A program made the translations under genes and the position numbers. A stretch of DNA of 64,000 nucleotides from a virus: IMG/VR virus record IMGVR_UViG_3300028840_006257, positions 124,001 through 188,000 of that record; one strand, written 5' to 3'. The notes below the pieces were generated by a model. It worked only from the letters and a program-made list of their open reading frames with translations. It made no database searches and was not told where the DNA came from. Positions 59,021 to 64,000 of the stretch are shown piece by piece (the first letter of the stretch is position 1; each line of letters begins with the position of its first letter).

Positions 59021-59702
59021 TCACCACAGGCGCCGGAGATCTCCCTTCTGGTATGCCTCCCAAGTGGTGCGTTTTCGGGTGCGATGGTCCACGACCTGGT
59101 TGCGTTGGACGGCGATCGTCCGTCGTTTGTCCCCACGCGCTCCACGACCCACCTGGGCCTTCCTGTCGGCGTTCCGCCCCCGCGTCTCCCTAGCGTCGAT
59201 CTTGGCCTTGAGACGCGCCCTCAGGACGGCCAGGGCCGTTTGACGGTTGACGTGCTGGCTGCGACCGCCGTCGATCCTCACGGTGATGTCCGAGGGGCGG
59301 TGCGACAAGACCACGCAGCTGTCGGTCTTGTTCCGATGCTGGCCTCCCTTTCCGCTCCCGCGCGTGAACGACTCCTCGAGGTCGCGAGGGTCGATGTGGA
59401 GCTCGTGCTCCTCAGGCTCAGGAAGGACGGCGATCGTCACCGTCGACGTGTGGACGCGTCCGCGCTTCTCGGTCGGAGGGACCCGTTGGAATCTGTGACC
59501 CCCGGCCTCATGGCGGAACGCCGCCACGGCCCCACGTCCTGCGACGCGCATCAGGAGGAAGCCGGGTCTCGCCTCGAGGATCTCGTGGTCAAAGACCCTC
59601 CTGGGCCATGAACTTCTCGTACACCCGGTACTGGACGCGCACGAGGTCCTTGGAGTCGTCGCCGCCCTCGGCAGCCCTGATTTCCACGATCACTCGTTCC
59701 AT
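59021..59702 (-). CDS. Compact RF1-like peptide chain release factor, expressed by +1 frameshifting
   Basis: Read as complement(join(59021..59590,59592..59702)), 226 residues. The zero frame starts at ATG 59702 (MERVIVEIRAAEGGDDSKD) and stops at TGA 59591-59589 after 37 codons. A +1 shift at CTT-T continues as DHEILEARPGFLLMRVAG into GGHRFQRVPPTEKRGRVHTS, SGKGGQHRNKTDS (GGQ at ~119-121), DGRSQH-type GGRSQHVNRQTALAVL and a C-terminal VVDHRTRK ... YQKGDLRRLW. This spans RF domains 2 and 3 and C-terminal helices; domain 1 is absent. The tripeptide position reads P-P-T, the RF1 (UAA/UAG) form, not SPF of RF2. Gly-Gly-Gln catalyses peptide release in the ribosome. Lies in the minus-strand tRNA arm. 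Confidence 0.88.
59588..59602 (-). promoter_or_regulatory. Programmed +1 frameshift signal (prfB-like)
   Basis: On the minus strand: AGGAGG, two bases, then CTT TGA C. Cellular prfB uses an AGGGGG-type Shine-Dalgarno sequence three bases before CTT TGA C. The Leu codon in the P site slips onto TTT when the in-frame UGA is slow to be read. The open frames on the two sides join exactly here into one release-factor sequence, without lost or duplicated residues. Confidence 0.85.
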
Positions 59703-59782
59703 TTCGATTTGTCTACTTCCTCTCGCGCTCGGGCGCAAGATGCCGTTGATGTTCGTGCTCGTGTGGACGTGCGCGAACCTGG

Positions 59783-60203
59783 CTAGAGGAATCCTGGAAA
59801 CGAACCCTGAAACTCGTAGTCCGATGCAAGCCTGATTCGCTTAGCCTGTTTGTTGCGGGAGGGTGCGACACGCAGAGAAGCTTTCCTTGTTCCAACATGT
59901 TCGACCGGTACTAAGTACACGGCATCCAACTCTGGTGAGTACACGGCAAAAAACTCGATTTCTTCTCGGTAGGCTCTCGTCTCGCCCGTGTTCCAGTTGT
60001 TGGAACATGTCGAAAAATTGAGGGCTCCTTTGAAGACCTTGCCGGTCTTGCACTGAATACGAACGAAACGACCATCCTGATCCACGACCAAATCGTACCT
60101 CTGTGAGTCTCCGAAGGGAGTCAGAACAACCAACCCTGCCCGCAAAAAATCTAGCAATCATTTGCGCTTCAGACCGTTCTCCGATCTCCTTTGGGGTTGC
60201 CAT
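59783..60203 (-). pseudogene. PD-(D/E)XK endonuclease gene with a frame disruption at a T6 run
   Basis: The frame from ATG 60203 begins ATPKEIGERSEAQMIARF and the homologous continuation FLRAGLVVLTPFGDSQRYDL is in the +1 frame, joined at a run of six T (plus-strand A 60144-60149). With one T removed, the 139-residue protein matches the small PD-(D/E)XK family found in group I introns and as free-standing nucleases (PF11645-like): RYDLVVDQDGRFVRIQCKTG holds the catalytic Asp and Q-x-K, and EIEFFAVYSPELDAVYLVP follows. The DNA is AT-richer than its surroundings. A sequencing error in the homopolymer, phase variation, slippage or real inactivation are all possible. A TTG at 60157 could start the C-terminal part. 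Confidence 0.7.
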
Positions 60204-60238
60204 AGAGCTAAGATATCACAACCCCCATCTCTTGTAAC

Positions 60239-60331
60239 TGGCGAGCGAGGAGGGATTTGAACCCCCGATGGGACTTGCGTCCTCTGGATTAAAAGTCCAG
60301 TGCGTTCGGCCAGGCTACGCGTAACTCGCCC
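60239..60331 (-). tRNA. tRNA with anticodon UUU and long variable arm
   Basis: 93 nt, 3' CCA encoded. Acceptor GGGCGAG/CTCGCTC (one G-T pair), discriminator G73. The anticodon arm CTGGA-CTTTTAA-TCCAG is perfectly paired, giving UUU (Lys). The T arm is GGGGG-TTCAAAT-CCCTC. The variable region is 17 nt, with its own stem GGAC-GCAA-GTCC, as in class II tRNAs (Ser, Leu, bacterial Tyr) and not Lys. The D arm is irregular (GCGT ... ACGC with two extra bases before it). Which synthetase charges it is uncertain. Confidence 0.8.
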
Positions 60332-60396
60332 ACAACTGATGGAGCAGGGCGCCGCGCGTTTGAGTCTGTGGTGTGTAACCGACATCGTCTTCTCGG

Positions 60397-60469
60397 TGAG
60401 CCGGGTGGGTCACGATCCCACGGCCTGCGGGTTAAGAGTCCGCCGCTCTGCCTACTGAGCTACCGGCCC
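60397..60469 (-). tRNA. tRNA-Lys (anticodon CUU)
   Basis: 73 nt without encoded CCA (the sequence continues CCG after A73). Acceptor GGGCCGG/CCGGCTC, D arm GCTC-AGTAGGCA-GAGC, anticodon loop CTCTTAA giving CUU, T arm GTGGG-ATCGTGA-CCCAC. The anticodon stem GCGGA/CCCGC has an A31-C39 mismatch, and the T loop begins ATC instead of TTC. It is otherwise a regular class I tRNA. It is the first gene behind the promoter at 60558. Confidence 0.82.
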
Positions 60470-60557
60470 TGGAGACGCACTCCAGCGATGCCCGAGGGCA
60501 CGCGAGGCGTCCCCCCAGGCTAGGTCTTGCGTTTCAGTCGGACAGTCACGGGAATCC

Positions 60558-60586
60558 GTTGTACGCGACGAGGGGCGCCCTGTCAA
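60558..60586 (-). promoter_or_regulatory. Sigma70-type promoter for the tRNA/release-factor unit
   Basis: On the minus strand TTGACA, 17-base spacer, TACAAC. The expected start is near 60551, ~80 bases before the first tRNA. It lies in the intergenic region after the PAPS-reductase-family gene and reads toward both tRNAs, the PD-(D/E)XK gene and the release factor. It is the strongest promoter-like sequence noticed in the window. Confidence 0.7.
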
Positions 60587-60595
60587 GCCTCGGGC

Positions 60596-61477
60596 TCAGA
60601 CGATGCACTCGCACGGCCGGTTCTCGTTCTCCTCCTCCTGCTCCTGGAGGACCGGGGAGAAGTAGTCGAAGATCGTAGGGCGCCCGTGCCACTCGAGGGC
60701 CTCTCGAGCGTGGGCCCAGAAGAGGGACGCCTCCGTGTTCTCGGTCGCCTCCACCTTCGCCTCCCTCATGATCGCGAAGTCGGCCTCGAGCTCCTCTAGC
60801 CGGACGTTCCGCAGGATGGTGTGGCCGATGTGGGCCTCGGCCTTCTTGGCCTTCTCCCAGAGGTCGGGTCGGGTGCAGTAGACGATGTACCAGTGGCGCC
60901 TGCCGGCCCTGAGGCACGCCGTGCAGTTCGCGTGCTTGAAGACCCCGTAGGTAAGCGGCGGCTCTATCCCGATCTCCCTGGTGGACTCGATGGTGCGGCC
61001 GGTCCAGCGAGCGAGTGGGTAGTCGGTCTGGTATCCCATGTCCCCCAGGACGGCCGTGCGCCTCTCGATCCTGTGATCCTCGTACGCGTCGAACCCGTAG
61101 TAGACGACGCAGTTCTTCTCCGGTTCCATGTTCGCCGCGAGCCACTTGTGGAAGGGCTCCGTCTTGAACCTGTGCGTGCAGAGCACGGACGTGGCGCCGA
61201 CCTTGAAGCCCGTGTGCTTGATGCAAACGTCGAACTGGTCCATCGTGTCCCAGCTCGGATAGTTCGCGTACGTGATCTCGACTCCGAGGTAGCCGGCGAC
61301 CTCGCGCTTGAAGCGCTTGATGTCCGGGTCCTCGACCGACGGGTTGATGTCGTGGTTGAGGAGGATCAGATTCTCGGTCCCGTGGCGACGCGCGACCTCG
61401 ACGGCCACGAGCGCCGAGCTGTGGCCCCCGCTGAAGCACACGACGTGCTTCGTGGTCTCGTCGATCCTCGGCATCAT
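60596..61477 (-). CDS. PAPS reductase/PP-loop family protein (293 aa)
   Basis: ATG 61477 is chosen because AGGAGA lies seven bases upstream; an ATG at 61516 would add 13 residues. The PP-loop SGGHSS (~residues 16-21) follows HVVCFS. Then come ILLNHDINPSVEDPDIKRF, the adenylate-binding region of the PAPS/APS reductase and ATP-sulfurylase-like fold, and a Cys pair NCTACLRAGRRHWYIV. The C-terminus ends RPCECIV. Phage members of this superfamily are common; reactions known in the family include sulfur activation, DNA phosphorothioation and nucleotide reduction. The substrate here is unknown. It precedes the tRNA unit on the same strand. Confidence 0.82.
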   Translation of the reverse strand: MMPRIDETTKHVVCFSGGHSSALVAVEVARRHGTENLILLNHDINPSVEDPDIKRFKREVAGYLGVEITYANYPSWDTMDQFDVCIKHTGFKVGATSVLCTHRFKTEPFHKWLAANMEPEKNCVVYYGFDAYEDHRIERRTAVLGDMGYQTDYPLARWTGRTIESTREIGIEPPLTYGVFKHANCTACLRAGRRHWYIVYCTRPDLWEKAKKAEAHIGHTILRNVRLEELEADFAIMREAKVEATENTEASLFWAHAREALEWHGRPTIFDYFSPVLQEQEEENENRPCECIV

Positions 61478-61544
61478 CTGGGGGTCTCCTAGAGGACGAC
61501 CAGCGAGGTCGCTCATTCTACGCCCCGACGGACCTCGGTCCTTT

Positions 61545-61832
61545 TCACGAAAGGTCGAGTTCCCGCAGCTGCTCGTGAAAATCCAGCAGATGCCGCCGTT
61601 CCTGGCGCGTGAGTGCCTCGAAGCTGCGGCCGAAGACCGTGAAGCCGAAGTGGCGACGCGGATTCCCGCACGAGTAACACGAGCACCAGGCCAGGTTGTC
61701 GGCTAGGCGCAGGGCCGCCTGATGGAGCTCCTCCTCGGTGAAGCGGGCGCCGCTCCACCAGCGCCTCTGGATCCTCTTGACGTGGGCGATCATCCTCGCC
61801 CGGTGATGGCGACGCAGGGCTCTCTTGGACAT
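61545..61832 (-). CDS. Small Cys-containing phage protein (95 aa)
   Basis: ATG 61832 behind AGGAGG. Very basic N-terminus (KRALRRHHRARMIAHVKRIQ RR) and the motif WCSCYSCGNPRRHFG, a CSC-x2-CGNPR pattern I associate with conserved small proteins in phages and bacteria. The C-terminal helix is LTRQERRHLLDFHEQLREL. Transcription probably begins at the promoter at 61932. Function unknown; nucleic-acid binding is plausible from the charge. Confidence 0.55.
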   Translation of the reverse strand: MSKRALRRHHRARMIAHVKRIQRRWWSGARFTEEELHQAALRLADNLAWCSCYSCGNPRRHFGFTVFGRSFEALTRQERRHLLDFHEQLRELDLS

Positions 61833-61931
61833 GACGGCCTCCTCGGCCCGCCCGGTCCCGAGAGCCTCCTGCTCCGGGCCGGGCTAGGTCGTGATCGGAC
61901 CGCCGCGTGCCTTGTCGCGCATCACGCCCCC

Positions 61932-61960
61932 TCTATACATCAACTCGAGGCCCGTGTCAC
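61932..61960 (-). promoter_or_regulatory. Sigma70-like promoter before the 95-aa and PAPS-reductase-family genes
   Basis: Minus strand GTGACA, 17-base spacer, TATAGA. It overlaps the 3' end of the sulfotransferase gene and lies ~100 bases upstream of the ATG at 61832. The rest of the 61833-61956 gap holds nothing else recognised. Confidence 0.6.
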
Positions 61961-62589
61961 CGTTTGAAGGGTCGTTCGACCTCGGAGAGAAAGCGGTATC
62001 CGAGAGAGTCGATCTCCTCTCCGAAGCGACGCCGGACGATGGCCCTGGTCTCGTCGTCGTAGTAGGACGGCCACGGCATCTTCTCGGTCGTGACGTTCGT
62101 CCAGGAGAGGCGGACGGGCTCGATTCCGAACCTGTCGAGGAACATGTCGAGGTCGTCCTGGAGGCGCTCGTAGCGGAGGGCGTAGTCCGCGTCCTGCCAG
62201 AAGATCTTGCCGGTCCTGAGGTACGGACCTCCGGGCATTCCCTCGTCGTAGACCTCGACGAAGTGACGGAAGGTGACCTCTCGGTCCAGGTGCTTTTCGA
62301 GGACTTTCCTCTGTCGCAGCCACCAGGTCACGAGCAGGTCGTACGGGTTCCTGATCGTCGTGACGGCCAGCTCGACGCCCACGAAGGAGTCGGGTTGGCG
62401 CTTCCTCAGCTCGGCGCGCGTCGCGTGGTGGGTCGCCCTGGGAAACCAGTGCTCGATCTCGAGGTCGCGGACCTCGTTGATGTCGCTGACTACGGCCCCC
62501 TCTAGCGTCGCGAGGGCTCGCGTGGTGGCGATGGAGGCCGTGTGCGGGGTCGCCAGGTAGATGAACCTTCCGGGAAGTAGGACCGCCAT
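61957..62589 (-). CDS. Sulfotransferase family protein (210 aa)
   Basis: ATG 62589 behind GAGGA; an upstream ATG at 62619 lacks such a site. FIYLATPHTASIATTRALAT is at the position of the 5'-phosphosulfate-binding loop, and LAVTTIRNPYDLLVTWWLRQ matches the R-x-P-x-D-x-x-x-S 3'-phosphate loop. REVTFRHFVEVYDEG and YALRYERLQDDLDMFLDRFG are typical of the PAPS-dependent sulfotransferase fold. The canonical Lys of the P-loop is not evident (TPHTASIATT), so activity is uncertain. In phages such enzymes could modify glycans or small molecules. Neighbouring PAPS-reductase-family protein suggests sulfur chemistry, but a PAPS synthesis gene is not seen. Confidence 0.68.
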   Translation of the reverse strand: MAVLLPGRFIYLATPHTASIATTRALATLEGAVVSDINEVRDLEIEHWFPRATHHATRAELRKRQPDSFVGVELAVTTIRNPYDLLVTWWLRQRKVLEKHLDREVTFRHFVEVYDEGMPGGPYLRTGKIFWQDADYALRYERLQDDLDMFLDRFGIEPVRLSWTNVTTEKMPWPSYYDDETRAIVRRRFGEEIDSLGYRFLSEVERPFKR

Positions 62590-62675
62590 CGTGCGTCCTC
62601 GTGGGCGCGTGCGGCCCACGTCTAGGGGCCGTCAAAAGGGCGGTTATCGTCCCCCGAAGATCGGCGCGTGACCGC

Positions 62676-63368
62676 TCAGGCCCTGCGCCTCTCGTCGAGG
62701 ATGGCTTGGATGGCCCGGAAGCGACGGTTGCTCTCCTCGGCGAGCTCGTCGAGGCTCATGGGGACGATCTCGCGCTCGAGCCACGCCCCCAGGCTCTGCG
62801 GGGCCTCGGCCGGAGGGACGCCGAGGTGCAGATAGTGAGGTTTCACGGAGAGGAGCTGCCGCACCATCGGTCGGCTGTGGGTCGTGACGAACACGCCCCT
62901 CGTCTGCTCGGGAAGATCGGCCACGAACTCGGCCACGACCGTTCCAGCTCCGGCCGCGGCCGCCTCCCCCATGCCGATGTCGGGCTCGTCCCAGTAGAGG
63001 AGGTGCGAGTGCGTCCGAGCTCGGCACGTGCTGATGGCCGTCCTCACCGTCATTCCCGAGTTCTCTCCGGTGGAGCGGAAGCCCTCGTCTCCGTAGACGA
63101 AGCCCTTCATCGCCCCCATCATGTTCATGCCGGCGCGGGCCTCCATGCTGAGGTGGATGACCTCCTTGATGGAGGTGTGGCTCTTGGCCGACGCCTGAAC
63201 GCAGCGTCGGAAGAAGCTCTTCCCGCTCGCGTTCTCTCCGAGCACGAGGAAGAGGGGCGACGACCCCTTCACCCAGAGGGCCGGGATGGCGGGTTCGTCG
63301 CCGACGAAGTATCGCCAGCTACCGAGGATGTTTCCGACGATCCAGAGGCCGGTGCTCGGCTTGCTCAT
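62676..63368 (-). CDS. ABC-type/AAA_21-like ATPase (230 aa)
   Basis: Walker A LVLGENASGKS (residues 41-51), Walker B HLLYWDEPDIGMGE, and the switch FVTTHSRPMVRQLL, the pattern of ABC/SMC-like ATPases that act as stand-alone domains. A signature LSxxQ is not obvious; MGEAAAAGAGTVVAEF follows Walker B. The C-terminus is helical (MSLDELAEESNRRFRAIQAI). The start at 63368 overlaps the stop of the upstream metallohydrolase-like gene (ATGA), so the two are co-translated. Target process unknown. Confidence 0.75.
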   Translation of the reverse strand: MSKPSTGLWIVGNILGSWRYFVGDEPAIPALWVKGSSPLFLVLGENASGKSFFRRCVQASAKSHTSIKEVIHLSMEARAGMNMMGAMKGFVYGDEGFRSTGENSGMTVRTAISTCRARTHSHLLYWDEPDIGMGEAAAAGAGTVVAEFVADLPEQTRGVFVTTHSRPMVRQLLSVKPHYLHLGVPPAEAPQSLGAWLEREIVPMSLDELAEESNRRFRAIQAILDERRRA

Positions 63369-64000
63369 CGGTCTCCTCCGTCGAACAGGAGGATCCGGTC
63401 GAGCATGGCCGCCGGGAACCTGCGTCGCAGGATCTCCTCGGCCTCCTCGCGCGAGTGCTTCATGGACCTGTGCGTGAGCACGAGATAGTCGCCCTCGAAT
63501 TTCTCGCAGTGCTCGGCCATCTCGGCCACGTGCGTGTGGCCGTAGCGCCGCGCGCCCTCGACGTTCGCGTCGTCCATCTCCCAGGTCGTGACCTCGTGGA
63601 CGAGCACCTTGGCCCTCCGAGCCCTCTCGTGCTCCAGCAGGAAGTCGATCCGGGTGTCGCCCGAGACCACCAGGAGGGTGCTCACCACGTCGTCCGTGAC
63701 CTGCACGCCCTCCCGACGGAGGCGCCCTATCTCGGAGCCCTCCATGCCGACGAACTCGGTCTTGAGCTTGCTCGTGGTGCGGTCGACGCCCCACCCGAGC
63801 GACGCCCCCCGGTGCCAGCTCCGCATCGCGTGTACGACCGCGCCGCGTCCGAGCTCGAAGAAGTAGCCGGGCCTCGCGGGGTAGAGGCGAACCTTCGCCT
63901 CGTGCTCGCTGTCCCGCTGCACGTCGCGCATCGCCTCGAGGAGCCTCTCCATCGGCTCGCCGAGCTCGTCCGGTAGGTAGACGCTCAGCGTCGCCTTGTT
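63365..64000 (-). CDS. tRNase Z/metallo-beta-lactamase-like protein, C-terminal part (gene runs off the right edge)
   Basis: The frame is open to the window end (KATLSVYLPDELGEPMERLL at the edge), so the N-terminus lies outside. Visible motifs match the C-terminal half of tRNase Z-type hydrolases: VVSGDTRIDFLLEH (the GDT strand), VHEVTTWEMDDANVEG, RYGHTHVAEMAEHC (GH-T), and DYLVLTHRSMKHSREEAEEI (L-x-H-x-S). The HxHxDH motif should be in the missing N-terminal part. If active it could process tRNA 3' ends, which would matter for the CCA-less tRNA-Lys in this arm. Function inferred. Confidence 0.72.
   Translation of the reverse strand, partial: NKATLSVYLPDELGEPMERLLEAMRDVQRDSEHEAKVRLYPARPGYFFELGRGAVVHAMRSWHRGASLGWGVDRTTSKLKTEFVGMEGSEIGRLRREGVQVTDDVVSTLLVVSGDTRIDFLLEHERARRAKVLVHEVTTWEMDDANVEGARRYGHTHVAEMAEHCEKFEGDYLVLTHRSMKHSREEAEEILRRRFPAAMLDRILLFDGGDR

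Noticed and set aside
59589-59591. The TGA as a true end of a short 37-residue gene, with a separate downstream gene starting at ATG 59551
   Set aside because: The sequence between (DHEILEARPGFLL) belongs to the release-factor fold and would be lost. The CTT-TGA-C with SD is too specific to be chance.
60239-60331. Reading the long-arm tRNA as tRNA-Leu(UAA)
   Set aside because: Placing UAA in the loop breaks the anticodon stem; the perfect CTGGA/TCCAG stem puts UUU at positions 34-36, and the discriminator is G rather than A.
1-64000. Recoded stop codon (TAG or TGA as amino acid) because of the RF and tRNAs
   Set aside because: TAG, TGA and TAA all end genes whose next start follows at once (for example TAG 8828-8830 before ATG 8832), and no suppressor anticodon (CUA, UCA, UUA) was found.

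Overview
This window is a 64 kb internal piece of the genome of a large tailed bacteriophage with high-GC DNA. Evidence for a phage: a run of very long structural genes, a phage-type replication set (family A polymerase, DnaB-like and SNF2-like helicases, NAD+ ligase, primase zinc finger), DNA methyltransferases, lysis-type candidates, tRNAs, many gene starts overlapping the preceding stop (ATGA/GTGA), and a heavy load of inteins and homing endonucleases. Two minus-strand promoters resembling bacterial sigma70 promoters (TTGACA-N17-TACAAC and GTGACA-N17-TATAGA) point to a bacterial host. No terminase, portal or capsid gene is visible and both ends cut genes, so the genome is larger than this window. 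I cannot name the host.

Layout. (1) 1-25.5 kb, plus strand: virion genes, including five proteins of 1074-1882 residues; two of them (8832-12284 and 19847-25495) are clear paralogues of a tail/baseplate type. Two free-standing nucleases have invaded this block (6342-7460, a NUMOD3 plus PD-(D/E)XK protein; 8048-8830, a tandem HNH protein). (2) 25.5-30.2 kb: a small membrane protein resembling a holin, a terminator, a GroEL-like chaperonin and a peptidoglycan-binding protein. (3) 30.2-53 kb: replication and modification. An SNF2-type helicase carries two inteins, one in Walker A and one in Walker B. A DnaB-like ATPase follows a possible degenerate loader. There is one complete methyltransferase and a second that is split and partly duplicated. 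LigA, a CHC2 primase zinc finger and DNA polymerase I with its own intein complete the block. (4) 53-59 kb: a tightly coupled operon of small, mostly Cys-rich proteins ending in a Cro/CI-type HTH protein and another methyltransferase. (5) 59-64 kb, minus strand: a translation and metabolism arm with a compact RF1-like release factor, a frame-disrupted PD-(D/E)XK nuclease, two tRNAs behind their own promoter, a PAPS-reductase-family protein, a sulfotransferase, an ABC-type ATPase and a tRNase Z/metallo-beta-lactamase-like protein.

The most striking observation is in the minus-strand arm. The release-factor gene is readable only through a +1 frameshift at CTT-TGA-C behind an AGGAGG Shine-Dalgarno-like sequence, which is the autoregulatory signal of cellular prfB (RF2), yet the protein has an RF1-type P-P-T tripeptide and lacks RF domain 1. 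Just upstream in the same orientation are two tRNAs with Lys anticodons, one with a long variable arm and G73 discriminator as in tRNA-Ser. The second theme is invasion of replication genes: four inteins, all in catalytic or near-invariant motifs, and five free-standing nucleases or remnants within 64 kb.
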